Assembly: GCA_002069125.1 (NCBI GenBank)
Contig: MVZN01000004.1
Location: 1 to 64,000, forward strand
Length of the DNA: 64,000 nt
Direction: 5' to 3'
From: Spirochaetes bacterium ADurb.BinA120
GTDB lineage: Bacteria > Spirochaetota > UBA4802 > UBA5368
Shown here: positions 42,571-52,187 of the stretch, in pieces
Position numbering within the stretch: the stretch's first letter is position 1
Layout: each line of letters opens with the position of its first letter
Made by a program: the position numbers and the translations under genes
The notes under the pieces: model-generated
What the model was told of the DNA's origin: nothing
Databases searched by the model: none
Seen by the model: the letters and a program-made list of their open reading frames with translations, nothing else

Positions 42571-45500
42571 CCCGGATCCCCGCTCCTTCCAAATTTCTGA
42601 TGATTATCCTCTCATTCTCCTTTCTATATATGAAGATGAGGAAATCTCTAAAGATGCCGTAATCCTCCGGGCGGACCTTCGAATCCTGGAAAACGACCCT
42701 GGATCTCGCCTCCACTTCCGAGTCGCCCCTTCTTATGTACTCGAACCTGGCGGAAAAGGACGGATGCGTTCGCTTCTCGGGGGCAGGCAGGACCTCGAAG
42801 GCCCATCCCTTCGGAATGCTGAAGCGAATCACGGTATCGCTCGTCCATCCCCCCGAAATCATGACCGGGGAAACACGAGATTTCATCATGCCATACTCTC
42901 GGTAATAATCCGAGGGCGCAATGAACGCGGGAAACGCCGCGTATTCTCCGGTTGTCGAAAGGAAGTATGGCAGCCTGACCTCATAAGAATATACCGCCGG
43001 TTCCTCGGTCCCGGTTTGGAGCGCCTTAAGGCCGCTCACCCTGGCCCCGCTGTATTTCGAATTCCAGTAAGCGCCAATCTCCCTGAGTTTTTTCGATTCA
43101 TCGAGAAGGTCACTCCTCACCGTTCGGGCGAATGCGCCGCCTTTGCTAAGACTACGTTTGAATACGGCCCCGCCTTGCGGATCGATGTTCACATCGGTGA
43201 CCACCGTTTCATTGTTCTCGTGATAAAACCGCCCGCCGGTGTCGATGAAGGAGTGGCCCCTCTCGCCGATGACCAGCGACTGGACGTTTCTATCCCCGGA
43301 TGGAAGCTCGCGGAAACCGGCCATCCTGGCCGTGGCGTCGAGAAATATCCCCCCTTCGAGATTGACGTAGCAGATCGCGTGATTAAACTGGCCGACGCAG
43401 GGAATCGACCGGTCCAGCGCGCCCCGCTCCCTGGTCCGTATCAGGGCCATGCGCGCATCGATGCCCGCCGCGCGAAGCATTGAGACCAGGACCAGACTCA
43501 TATCCTTGCAATCCCCCATGCGCGTGGCGTAGGTCAGGTCCGCTCTTCGCGGCTGTAACCCACCCAGGCCGAGCTCGAAACCGACGTAGCGGATCAACGA
43601 ATTGACGTGATTGTAAATTTTTCGCGTTTTTTCGATATCGGAATCCCCGCCGGCAATCAGTCGCGCCAGATCGCGCCGCATCTCCGCGCTCATGGAGCTT
43701 CTACCGCGCATAAGGGAGGCGTACCAGCCCGCCGCCTCATCCCAACCGCCATGAGAGCTCACCGTGAGCGAGGGGATGATCTCGCTGTGATGGGGCATGG
43801 CGACTTCGTTCCGGACTGGCCTGAGGTTCTCGATCCTTAAGAGGTTGATCAGACTCTCGCCGTCCCTTTTAACGGAGATTCTGTTCTTATCCAATAAGCT
43901 CGGCCATACGTGCAGGGGCATACCCTCGGGCCTGCTTATGACTATGTTGGAAACAAGAGTCCGGTATCCACCCCCGGCCATTATCCGCTCGCCGATATAG
44001 CCCCTGTACAGGCGCGCCTCTCCCGAACGAAGCCTGTAGCTCATATCCACAAGGCTCCCCCGCCCCAGCGAGGGGATGGCGAGCACCCTGGCCTGCACGT
44101 CATAGTACAGGCGGCTTTCGGGGTCGGACAGAGAACGGGTATATGTCTGTGAGCTTTCAACGGTTTCACCGCCATGGCTCACCACGCAGCGCACGTTGTC
44201 TACGCTGTCCGTCTCCGGGTTGAAAACGATATACTGGGTGGAAAAATCGCCTATGGCGCTATCGGCGTTTATTCGGAAGACCTTTCTCACGTTTTTTTCG
44301 AAGGAGCCGTCCGCCGTTATTTTAATGACACACTCGTCCAGGATCATCACCGCGGCCTCGGAGCGGTGCTCTTCCGCCCTCTCGATCAGCGCGTCGTTCA
44401 CCGGAACTCTGTAAGACGCCAGGGCGTCGGGTGTGCGTTCTATGGCCTCTATGTATTCCTTGATCCTGTAGTCGTCCGGATTCCGCGCCAATGCCTCCTT
44501 CATATATCGAAGGCCCATGCGGCTGTTCCCCCTGCGGTGGTACAGGGAACCAAGGTCGAACAGGATGCCGCCGTGGTCCGGAGCCATGCCGAGAGCGGCG
44601 CCAAGATATGGAAGCGCCGCGTCCCATCCCCGAACGGTCGCCGCCATCGTCGCCAGCCGGCGGCGCATCGAGGCGTCACAGTAGAAGATATGCGCGGACT
44701 CCTCGAGGATGGACAACGCCGCCGCCGGCTCCCCCGAGAGCTCCAGCGATTCCGCGAGCGCTTTCGCGGTCTCCCTGTTGAAGCGGTCCATTTCCAGGAG
44801 CCTTTCGTATTCGGATGCCGCCTTGGCGTATAGTCCCCTTGAAAACATCACCCGCGCTCGAATGGAGGCCCCGACCGAAGGAAAGCCCGAATCCTCTAGA
44901 GCCGAAGCCCGTTTGAGCGCCTCATCATGCCAGCCCCTCGCCAGAAAGTACGACGCCTCCAGCTCCCGGCCCGCCGGACAGGAGGGATTCATGCCCTTTA
45001 TCCGATCGATCAGCGGAGGGGCCTCATATATGAATCCGCCATCCATGCGGGACTGGACGATCTTCGCCATCGGCAGCAATGCCGTTTCGTCGCCATCCGC
45101 CGCCTCCCTCAACAGGCTAAGTCGCTTCTCCTCGTCGTCCCTGCATAGCGCCAGATAGTATCGCGCCATGCGCCCGTAGTCGCCGCTTTCCATCGCCGAC
45201 TGTAATAACGCGGCGGCTTCACCTCCCTCCTCGCTGTTCAAGCCCGCAGCATACAATAAAAAGCCGGCCCGGTAAGCCTCATCCGGTCCGCCGCTTGAAG
45301 CGCGGGACCGCATGGCTTCAAGGGCCTCGAAGAAATTTGCACGGCGCTCTTCCTCTCCTGTCGCCCTGTGCCGCAGTGAAAAACGGATTCCATCCGAGAG
45401 CGAATCCCCAATGCGGACGAGCACGCGGTGCCGACCGGGCCCGCAGCGGACGACGACCCTGTACTGGTCATGTATGAAGCGGTGCCGCGTATCGCTCCGG

Positions 45501-46216
45501 AATATGGGCTTTCCATCCACCCATATCCGGGTATGGCCGGTCTTCCCTATATGGAACACGCGGGTGGACGCCTCTCCTGTCGTAAACTCCGTCTCCAGAT
45601 AATACTGAGCGTTCGATGTATCCAGGCTCCTCTCCGCGGGATCGAGCACCCCGAGGCGGTCCGTGCGCGCGTCGAACCATCGAACCGGATACAGCTTGCC
45701 CGGATGATGAGAGAGCAGGCCGTGGGTGCCGGCCGCACTGCTCATCGCGTCGAAATTATCCGCGGTCGCGCCTGAGAAAGGCCCTATCATCCTGAACTCC
45801 CGCACGAAACCGAGTTCCCCAAGCGCCTTTTCCGCGGCCGGGGTGTCCCCTGCCATAAGCGAGAGCCCGGCTCGTAAAAGGCGAAGCCTTGCCCCAAGCT
45901 CCTCATGCCGCTCAAAGGCCCGGTTCTCCCTTTCAAGGCGATCACACGCGACGATGCCGTCACCGACCATCTCCGGATATCGCAGCGCTTCGGTCATCAC
46001 GAACAGGCCGTACTCGAGGAGGGCCGGATCATCAACGCCCTGCGCCGTCTTCACGATCTCCCCTAGAGCGCCGCGGTAGTCCCCATGCCAGAGCAGCTTT
46101 TCCGCCCGGTGCAAACCGGATTCGGCCCCACTAAAATCCGCGGCGAGGGCAAGCCCGCAAAGCGAGAGCGGAAGGATAATCCCCAGAAGGGGAATCAAGC
46201 CCCTAAGGGTTCGCAT
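42560..46216 (-). CDS. Giant exported DUF3857/transglutaminase-like protein, active-site paralogue
   Basis: A 1218-residue exported protein (signal peptide MRTLRGLIPLLGIILPLSLC, then GLALAA). The architecture matches its neighbour: beta-sandwich (~150-285, HIGKTGHTRIWVDGKPIF), TPR repeats, DUF3857 (KNVRKVFRINADSAIGDFS), and a transglutaminase core with the full triad Cys903 (RMGDCKDMSL), His946 (FNHAICYV) and Asp960 (FLDATARM). A role in cross-linking or cleaving periplasmic or surface proteins is plausible; no substrate is known. It is three bases after the TPR lipoprotein gene. Confidence 0.9.
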   Translation of the reverse strand: MRTLRGLIPLLGIILPLSLCGLALAADFSGAESGLHRAEKLLWHGDYRGALGEIVKTAQGVDDPALLEYGLFVMTEALRYPEMVGDGIVACDRLERENRAFERHEELGARLRLLRAGLSLMAGDTPAAEKALGELGFVREFRMIGPFSGATADNFDAMSSAAGTHGLLSHHPGKLYPVRWFDARTDRLGVLDPAERSLDTSNAQYYLETEFTTGEASTRVFHIGKTGHTRIWVDGKPIFRSDTRHRFIHDQYRVVVRCGPGRHRVLVRIGDSLSDGIRFSLRHRATGEEERRANFFEALEAMRSRASSGGPDEAYRAGFLLYAAGLNSEEGGEAAALLQSAMESGDYGRMARYYLALCRDDEEKRLSLLREAADGDETALLPMAKIVQSRMDGGFIYEAPPLIDRIKGMNPSCPAGRELEASYFLARGWHDEALKRASALEDSGFPSVGASIRARVMFSRGLYAKAASEYERLLEMDRFNRETAKALAESLELSGEPAAALSILEESAHIFYCDASMRRRLATMAATVRGWDAALPYLGAALGMAPDHGGILFDLGSLYHRRGNSRMGLRYMKEALARNPDDYRIKEYIEAIERTPDALASYRVPVNDALIERAEEHRSEAAVMILDECVIKITADGSFEKNVRKVFRINADSAIGDFSTQYIVFNPETDSVDNVRCVVSHGGETVESSQTYTRSLSDPESRLYYDVQARVLAIPSLGRGSLVDMSYRLRSGEARLYRGYIGERIMAGGGYRTLVSNIVISRPEGMPLHVWPSLLDKNRISVKRDGESLINLLRIENLRPVRNEVAMPHHSEIIPSLTVSSHGGWDEAAGWYASLMRGRSSMSAEMRRDLARLIAGGDSDIEKTRKIYNHVNSLIRYVGFELGLGGLQPRRADLTYATRMGDCKDMSLVLVSMLRAAGIDARMALIRTRERGALDRSIPCVGQFNHAICYVNLEGGIFLDATARMAGFRELPSGDRNVQSLVIGERGHSFIDTGGRFYHENNETVVTDVNIDPQGGAVFKRSLSKGGAFARTVRSDLLDESKKLREIGAYWNSKYSGARVSGLKALQTGTEEPAVYSYEVRLPYFLSTTGEYAAFPAFIAPSDYYREYGMMKSRVSPVMISGGWTSDTVIRFSIPKGWAFEVLPAPEKRTHPSFSARFEYIRRGDSEVEARSRVVFQDSKVRPEDYGIFRDFLIFIYRKENERIIIRNLEGAGIRDAR

Positions 46217-46219
46217 GCC

Positions 46220-47050
46220 CTATCTTCCCCCGCCGTCGTTTGCCGGCAGGCGAACGGCCCTGTTCACCATCTTTCCAGCCTCCTCGTTTCTACCCTGCCG
46301 TAAAAGCATCGAGGAATAATCAATGTACGCCTGCCTGTAATGCGGAAACGATCGCACGCAGCGGCGGTAGAAGATCTCCGCCTCCTTTTCCCTTCCCGTC
46401 CTTTCCATTAGGAGCGCCATTCGGTGCAAAGTCACCGGGTTGTCCGGGTCCGCGGCCAGCGCATCCCGGTAAAAACGCTCGGCCATGCCGTAATCCTCCC
46501 TCTCGAAAAAGATGTCCCCAAGCTCCAGGTCCGCATAGCTGTTCTCCGGATAGCGCTCCTTCATCAATAGCAGGGTCTTGGCCCCTTCCTCGAGTCTTCC
46601 GGCATATCTGTAGAGGATGTACAGATTGTAATATGCCGGGATGATCGCCTCGCGGCCCGCGATCAAGGCGAGCAGAATCCCCTCCGCCTCCTTCAACCTT
46701 CCGCTTTCGAGCCGAACGCAGGCGAGGTTGTTCAAGGCCATGGCGCGGTTTTCCATGCCCTCATCGGCTAAGGCTTCGTACTGCACGGCCGCTCTGTTAA
46801 AGGCCTCCCTGCCCTTTTCCATAAGGTGGTGGCGCCGGGCAAGGCTCCATCTTTCGCAGTAGCTCTTTTCCAGCTTTCCCTCGATGGCTTCCACGCTCCT
46901 CTTCCATTCGTCACCGCAGCCGCCGGGAAAGCGCAGAGCGAGAGGAAGGCGCCCGGGCCCCTCCCCAATGACATCCTCGTGCCCCTCTCGCACGGCCTGG
47001 GAGGCGCAAGACGTTAAAAACATTACAAGTACAAGGGCAAGACTTTTCAT
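46220..47050 (-). CDS. TPR-repeat lipoprotein
   Basis: ATG 47050 (GGGAGACG upstream) gives 276 residues with a lipobox LTSC, so Cys14 is the lipidated residue of the mature protein. Six or so TPR repeats follow (MALNNLACVRLESGRLKEAE; AYYNLYILYRYAGRLEEGAK; YADLELGDIFFEREDYGMAE). It is first in the operon with the two giant paralogues and may anchor or assemble them at the membrane. Confidence 0.88.
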   Translation of the reverse strand: MKSLALVLVMFLTSCASQAVREGHEDVIGEGPGRLPLALRFPGGCGDEWKRSVEAIEGKLEKSYCERWSLARRHHLMEKGREAFNRAAVQYEALADEGMENRAMALNNLACVRLESGRLKEAEGILLALIAGREAIIPAYYNLYILYRYAGRLEEGAKTLLLMKERYPENSYADLELGDIFFEREDYGMAERFYRDALAADPDNPVTLHRMALLMERTGREKEAEIFYRRCVRSFPHYRQAYIDYSSMLLRQGRNEEAGKMVNRAVRLPANDGGGR

Positions 47051-47210
47051 GAGCGTCTCCCGCGCCGGCCTCGGCCAATATCCCGGCAAATTTCACTTGA
47101 ACCGACTGGTTATATCGGTTAGAAAGGCACAGAGCTCCTCGCGGCGCAATGGCGGCCCTCCGGTAAACCACCGCGCGAGACCCCCGCCGTGGATGTCGTC
47201 GTGCGCTCAG

Positions 47211-47237
47211 TTGAACCCCCAATGGCGGGGTTTTCAA
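47211..47237 (+). terminator. Hairpin with T-run just before the 316-aa gene
   Basis: TTGAACCCC (47211-47219) pairs with GGGGTTTTCAA (47227-47237) with a bulge, followed by gattttttc. It looks like a Rho-independent terminator or attenuator. The next gene starts 29 bp later. Confidence 0.45.
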
Positions 47238-47265
47238 GATTTTTTCTTCGGAGAACGCGTTTAGG

Positions 47266-48216
47266 ATGAAGGCGCGACTGTGGAAACCCTTGCTCTGCGC
47301 GATCGTGCCACTTATAACCGCAGGGCATCCATCCGCCTTCCCCGGCAAGGCGCCCCCGGACCCCTTCCATGATGTGTTTTACACTTATTATACCGAAAGC
47401 CGGCCCCAGGCCCGCCGTATGCTCTCCTCGCTGCTCGGAAATCATGTGCATCGAGGCCGCGCCCTTATAAACTCGGGAAAGATCGAGGAGATCGAAAAAC
47501 GCCCGGAAAGGGCCGCTGCCCTGTACCGCGACGCCTTCAATCGGGGCGAACGCATGGCGCTCCCCTATCTGTACCGCTCTCTGCAAAAGTCCGATCCCGC
47601 GGCGGCCGGTAAATTGCTCGATTCGCTCTCCACTAAGGAGCCCGGGGGCTGGCTCGCCTATGAGCGATCGCTCGTTATGCTCCGACGCGGGGACCCGGCC
47701 GGCGCTCTTCGCCTTCTCGGCGCTGCCGTCAGCCTTGGATTCAACTCGCGCGATCTCCTGCTGCGCGAGCCCCTCTTCGACCCTCTGCGCACAACGCCTG
47801 AATACAGGGACATCATTATGAGGATTAAACCGCCGGCCCCGGGAAGGCTTACGAGAATGCTCGACGACATTCGCAGGGAACGGCTTAAGGGGACCCCCCT
47901 CCATATCGATCCGGCCTTCTCCATAATCGGGGAGCTCGAAAGAAAGGGGAGGTTGGCCGAGGCGGAACACGCCCTCACCCGCCTTCTCGCGGCCCCCCTC
48001 GCCTTCAACGAAAGGAGCCTGGCGCTTTATCGGATGGCCCGAATTCGCGCGCGGCGTGGGGACGCCTCGGGCGCGCGTGAGGCCCTGGCGCGGCATGATG
48101 AACTCTTTAAAAATACCAGGGACGAGGCGAGCGGCTACCGGGCCATTATCGCGCCCTTCATTTCCGACATAATCGCCAATGACGATGCGGGCCTACTTCC
48201 CTATGCAAAACCGTGA
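47266..48216 (+). CDS. Exported TPR-like protein, 316 aa
   Basis: A signal peptide (MKARLWKPLLCAIVPLITAG) is followed by a ~295-residue helical protein with TPR-like units (RPERAAALYRDAFNRGERMA; GGWLAYERSLVMLRRGDPAG; MARIRARRGDASGAREALAR). It is divergent from the TPR lipoprotein operon and may share its envelope function. Its 3' end overlaps the convergent mnmE gene by 24 bp. Confidence 0.78.
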   Translation: MKARLWKPLLCAIVPLITAGHPSAFPGKAPPDPFHDVFYTYYTESRPQARRMLSSLLGNHVHRGRALINSGKIEEIEKRPERAAALYRDAFNRGERMALPYLYRSLQKSDPAAAGKLLDSLSTKEPGGWLAYERSLVMLRRGDPAGALRLLGAAVSLGFNSRDLLLREPLFDPLRTTPEYRDIIMRIKPPAPGRLTRMLDDIRRERLKGTPLHIDPAFSIIGELERKGRLAEAEHALTRLLAAPLAFNERSLALYRMARIRARRGDASGAREALARHDELFKNTRDEASGYRAIIAPFISDIIANDDAGLLPYAKP

Positions 48217-49548
48217 GAATATGGAATTGAGGACGTCGTCGGCCGTCACCTCACCCGTTACGGCCCCGAGCGTGTCGAGGAGGGTCTGAAGTTCGAAGGC
48301 GATTATCTCGCCCGGCCCTTTGTCCTTTATGATGCCATCGGTCCTTTCCATCACCGCGAGGGCCTCCTCCAGAAGCGCGGTCATACGGATGTCGGCCACA
48401 AAGAAATCCCTCTGATCCGCGAAATCCCCGGCCAGGGTCGAGACGATCGCCGCCTCAAGCTCCTTAAGGCCCCTGCCGGTTTTAGCGGAGAACGAAATCC
48501 CCTCTCCGCCAAGCTCCTCGCGCAGTCTTGCGAGCGCTTCATCGTCCACCAGGTCGGCCTTGTTCAGAAGGACAATCCTCCTCTTTCCGGCCGCCAGATC
48601 GAGGACCCTTCGATCCTCGCCGAGTATGCCGCTCGAAGCGTCAACGACCACCATAAGCAACGAAGAGGATGACATCCGGGCCAGGCTCAAGCCTATCCCG
48701 ATCTCCTCGATCTCGCAGGAAGGGGTATCGATCCCTGCAGTGTCCATCAGGTTGATGAAAAGGCCCCCCATGCGGACGCTCTCGCTGATGGTGTCGCGCG
48801 TGGTCCCCGGTATGGATGAAACTATCGCGCGCTCGGCGTTCAGCATGAGGTTGAGGACGCTCGATTTTCCGACATTGGGCCTCCCGACTATCGGCAGGTC
48901 TATACCCCGGCTCACGCGCTCCCCGACGCGACACCGGCGCAGCACCGTCTCCACGAGCTCCCTTATCTCGGAGAGCCGGCAGGAGGCCTCCTCCTCGCCG
49001 ACGAACTCGATTTCCTCCTCCGAGAAGTCGATACCGCACTCTATGTCGGCCTTCAACTCGACGAGGCCCTGTCTTATCCGGTCTATTGCAACGCGGAGCG
49101 AGCCGTGCATCTGCCGCACGGCGGCCTCGATCTCCCATTCCCCGCGGGCCGTTATAATGTGGTTGATCGCCTCGGCCTCGGTGAGGTCTATCTTGCCGTT
49201 AAGGAAGGCGCGGCTGCTGAACTCGCCGGGTTCGGCGATGCGAAGGCCGCGCGATAGGAGCAGGGCGAGAATCCTGTTAACCACGATCGGGTTTCCATGG
49301 CACGAGATCTCGGCCATGTCCTCCCCTGTAAAGCTCGATGGAGCCCTGTAACCCACCACGACGACGTCGTCCACGATGGAACCCTCATCGATTATGGAAC
49401 CGTAAACCGCCCGCCGGTGTTCGAGCGCCTTGCCCCGGCTGAACAGAGACGCGACGGCCCTGAAGGTATCAGGGCCGCTCACACGTATCATCGCGATGGG
49501 CGAGTTCACCGGCGCGGTGGCCGGCGCACAGATGGTGTCGTCCGACAT
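48193..49548 (-). CDS. mnmE: tRNA modification GTPase MnmE
   Basis: MnmE (with MnmG) makes the 5-carboxymethylaminomethyl group at U34 of certain tRNAs. The 451-residue protein starts MSDDTICAPATAP at 49548. The N-terminal tetrahydrofolate domain, a helical domain, and an inserted G domain are visible: GRPNVGKSSVLNLMLNAERA, the switch IPGTTRDTI, DTAGID and LLNKADLVD. The C-terminal FCIGK motif that carries the catalytic Cys is present. It is the last gene of the conserved rpmH-rnpA-yidD-yidC-khpB-mnmE block. Confidence 0.97.
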   Translation of the reverse strand: MSDDTICAPATAPVNSPIAMIRVSGPDTFRAVASLFSRGKALEHRRAVYGSIIDEGSIVDDVVVVGYRAPSSFTGEDMAEISCHGNPIVVNRILALLLSRGLRIAEPGEFSSRAFLNGKIDLTEAEAINHIITARGEWEIEAAVRQMHGSLRVAIDRIRQGLVELKADIECGIDFSEEEIEFVGEEEASCRLSEIRELVETVLRRCRVGERVSRGIDLPIVGRPNVGKSSVLNLMLNAERAIVSSIPGTTRDTISESVRMGGLFINLMDTAGIDTPSCEIEEIGIGLSLARMSSSSLLMVVVDASSGILGEDRRVLDLAAGKRRIVLLNKADLVDDEALARLREELGGEGISFSAKTGRGLKELEAAIVSTLAGDFADQRDFFVADIRMTALLEEALAVMERTDGIIKDKGPGEIIAFELQTLLDTLGAVTGEVTADDVLNSIFSRFCIGK

Positions 49549-49558
49549 CGCCATCCCT

Positions 49559-50194
49559 TCATCTGTTGGGCGATATCTTCACCTTGCGATAGATGCCCAG
49601 CCCTTCGCTTTTTGTGGTGACGCGGGAATCGTTCTGCAATGTGAGATGGATAAGCCGCCGTTCGAATGGATTCATGGGCTCGAGCGTCCAGGGTTTCCCG
49701 GTCCTGGCCACCTTGATCGCTATCTCCTTCGAGAGTTTCCTCAGCGCTTTTTCGCGTTTGGCCCTGTAGGATTCGATGTCGAGAATGATCTTCTTCTCGC
49801 TCCTGGCCTTGTTGTTCACCATCAGGTTCACAAGGAACTGCAGCGATTCGAGCGTTTTGCCCTTTTTACCGATTATCAGGCCCGACTTGGGGCTCTCTAT
49901 CTCAACATACACCTTGTTCTCGCCCTCTTTGATGTCCTTTACCGTTCCCTCAATTTCCATCTTCTTCAGGATTGTAAGAAGTATCTCTCTTGTAATGCCT
50001 CCGACATCGGCCGCCGAATCGTTATAATATACTCTAAGCCTCGCCGGCCGTGAAACGCCGAAACCGAAAATTCCGCTTTTACCCTGGTCGAGCACCTCAT
50101 ATTTGACTTTCGAGACGTCATCGACGCCAAGCTCGGCCATCATCTTCCTTGTCGCGTCCTCAACCGTTTTCCCCTCGATCTCCAGCACTTTCAT
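49559..50194 (-). CDS. khpB: RNA-binding protein KhpB (Jag/SpoIIIJ-associated)
   Basis: ATG 50194 (GAGGAGG upstream) gives 211 residues; the longer in-frame stretch runs into yidC and is not used. Order: Jag-N domain (VLEIEGKTVEDATRKMMAEL), KH domain with GLIIGKKGKTLESLQFLVNL, and an R3H domain near the C-terminus (MNPFERRLIHLTLQND). KhpB binds small RNAs and mRNAs with KhpA in some bacteria. It lies between yidC and mnmE, the usual place. Confidence 0.95.
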   Translation of the reverse strand: MKVLEIEGKTVEDATRKMMAELGVDDVSKVKYEVLDQGKSGIFGFGVSRPARLRVYYNDSAADVGGITREILLTILKKMEIEGTVKDIKEGENKVYVEIESPKSGLIIGKKGKTLESLQFLVNLMVNNKARSEKKIILDIESYRAKREKALRKLSKEIAIKVARTGKPWTLEPMNPFERRLIHLTLQNDSRVTTKSEGLGIYRKVKISPNR

Positions 50195-50241
50195 ATATGC
50201 CTCCTCACCGAAATGATAAAATCGCCCCTTGCGGCATGCGA

Positions 50242-51897
50242 TCATTCCGCATTCTTGATTTTCCCCCTTCTGTTGATGTAGATCTGGTGCAGCATCTGCA
50301 GGGCGTTCTGCATTATCCAGTAGAGCACCAGCCCCGACGGCATGTTCCAGAAAATAACGATAAAAATAAGCGGCATGAACATAAGCATCTTCTGCTGCTG
50401 CCCGACCGCCTCCCCGGTCGTCATGCGCTGTTGGAGATATGTCGTTCCGGTCATTATGATAGGAAGGACATTGACGTTGAACCCGGATATCTTGAAAATC
50501 GTATCCGGAAGAGAAAGGTCCCTTATCCACAGAACGAACGGGGCCTGCCACAGGTCTATGGCGTTGATGAGAGCGCTGTACAGCGCGAAAAAGAACGGCA
50601 TCTGCAACAGAAGCGGCAGGCAGCCGCTCGCGGGGTTGACCTTGTTCTTTTTATACAGGTCCATTATCTTTTTATTGAGAATCTCCGGCTTCTCCTTGTA
50701 TTTCTCCCGCAACTCGGTAATCTGCGGATTTAACGCCTGGAGCTTTTTCATCGACTCCGTCGACTTTTGTGTAAGCGGCAGCAGGATGACCTTTGTGATG
50801 ATGGAGAAAACCACCAGGGACCACCCGAAGTTACCGAAGAGGATATTGATCTTCAGAAGCGCCCACAGAAGAAAATCGCGGATGGGCTCTATCCATTTGC
50901 TCACATCGGCCGCGTCGATAACGCTCTCCGAAACGGCCCTAAGCTTCTCCTTGTTTTTCTCACCGGCATAAACCTTGAAGTTTCTGGAAAGCGTGTCCCC
51001 GGCCTTCAACTCATCGAGGGGAAGATACATGCCGGCCCTAAAGCCGGCGCCGGGTCTGTTGTCCGATATGACCCCCGTACCGGTAAAGTCCTCCGGTATC
51101 ATGATGAGCAGAAAGTACCTGCTCATCATCCCCACCCACTGGATGACGCCGTTTTCCTTTTTTACGATTCCCGCCTTCGAGAAAAAGCCGCCGCCCTTCG
51201 AGCTCTTCTCGAAGCTGCCATTGACTGAGTATATCCCGTGGACCTGGTTGTAGGTGTTGTCGAAGTCCATGGCCGGCCCCAGGAAATCGGAGGCGGAGAA
51301 AATTACAGCCCCGCCGGGGAGGACCACGCTCCGGTTTCCGGCATTTTGTATCCTGAACGAAACCGTAAAGTAATCCGCATCTTTTAAAAAACGATAGGTC
51401 TTTTCAACGCGAACAGGAACGCCTTGTAGCGTGACTGCGGCGACAAAACGCACCTCGCCATCCGTCACCCCGCCCAGGCCCCACATCGCTTCGTCCAGCG
51501 CTCCGCCCTGCAGAAATTCGTTCTCACTGAGATGCAGCGGGAAATCGAAGACTCCCTTCGCCTCGAAACCGCTGTTTTCCACCACAAGCTCGGTGCCGCG
51601 CGCGTTGTATTTGAAGCTCTTTATCACCGCGCCGCGATTGCTCAACACGGCCGTGTACTTCCCTGTCGCTATCGAAACGGTCTCCTCCCGAAACGCCCCC
51701 TTCACCGATATGGCCGTCAGCGCCGCCGGGCGAGCGGCCTCGCGCGTCGGAGGTGTTTCGGCCGCCTGCTCAACGCGTTCAAGCTGTTCAGGCGCCTGTT
51801 CCTGGCTCTGCTCATGAGGCCTTACGAAAAAATACGACCACAGGAGCCAGACTCCCAGGGCAAGCACGACCGCGAGCAATGTTCTCTTTTCCATCAT
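50242..51897 (-). CDS. yidC: Membrane protein insertase YidC
   Basis: A 551-residue Gram-negative-type YidC. An N-terminal membrane helix (LLAVVLALGVWLLWSYFFV) is followed by the large periplasmic beta domain (~60-330) and five C-terminal membrane helices with the conserved core (NPASGCLPLLLQMPFFFALY). It inserts membrane proteins with or without SecYEG. The two start codons ATG ATG at 51897/51894 are both possible. The periplasmic domain supports a diderm cell. yidD should be next upstream but is 290 bp away. Confidence 0.97.
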   Translation of the reverse strand: MMEKRTLLAVVLALGVWLLWSYFFVRPHEQSQEQAPEQLERVEQAAETPPTREAARPAALTAISVKGAFREETVSIATGKYTAVLSNRGAVIKSFKYNARGTELVVENSGFEAKGVFDFPLHLSENEFLQGGALDEAMWGLGGVTDGEVRFVAAVTLQGVPVRVEKTYRFLKDADYFTVSFRIQNAGNRSVVLPGGAVIFSASDFLGPAMDFDNTYNQVHGIYSVNGSFEKSSKGGGFFSKAGIVKKENGVIQWVGMMSRYFLLIMIPEDFTGTGVISDNRPGAGFRAGMYLPLDELKAGDTLSRNFKVYAGEKNKEKLRAVSESVIDAADVSKWIEPIRDFLLWALLKINILFGNFGWSLVVFSIITKVILLPLTQKSTESMKKLQALNPQITELREKYKEKPEILNKKIMDLYKKNKVNPASGCLPLLLQMPFFFALYSALINAIDLWQAPFVLWIRDLSLPDTIFKISGFNVNVLPIIMTGTTYLQQRMTTGEAVGQQQKMLMFMPLIFIVIFWNMPSGLVLYWIMQNALQMLHQIYINRRGKIKNAE

Positions 51898-52187
51898 TCA
51901 TCCTTTTAAGCTCAAGGGAACCTCAAAGAATTTAATTTTTAGGATCCCCATAAATTGTAACTGCTGGTAAAACCTGTACTTATGTCTCAAGCCCGCCTTC
52001 GGCGAGCGGAAAAACTTAATAATTAAAGGTTGCTTTAAAAATAACCGTCCACAAAATACCGGGATTGTTACATATCCAAACGGAAACGCGCCGCGACTCT
52101 CACGCTATGACATGGCGAAAGGATCTGTTCCTCAAGGGGGGAAAGGCGCCGGGAACGGCGGGATGCGACCGGGGCGGATATCCGGTG
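51898..52187. other. Unusual 290 bp gap between yidD and yidC
   Basis: These genes are normally adjacent. The gap contains the second copy of the dispersed sequence (51951-51981), a hairpin cccgcc-ttc-ggcgag near 51992-52007, and a run of A/T. No small gene with a ribosome site is seen. It could be an inserted small element. Confidence 0.55.
51951..51981 (-). repeat. Dispersed 31 bp sequence, copy 2
   Basis: Reverse complement of the copy at 36674-36704, 27 of 31 bases identical (differences are single substitutions). On this strand the core reads taaattgtaactgctggtaa. Confidence 0.6.

Noticed and set aside
50195-50551. Extension of the KhpB gene upstream
   Set aside because: It overlaps the conserved 3' end of yidC. 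ATG 50194 has a strong ribosome site and matches the family start.
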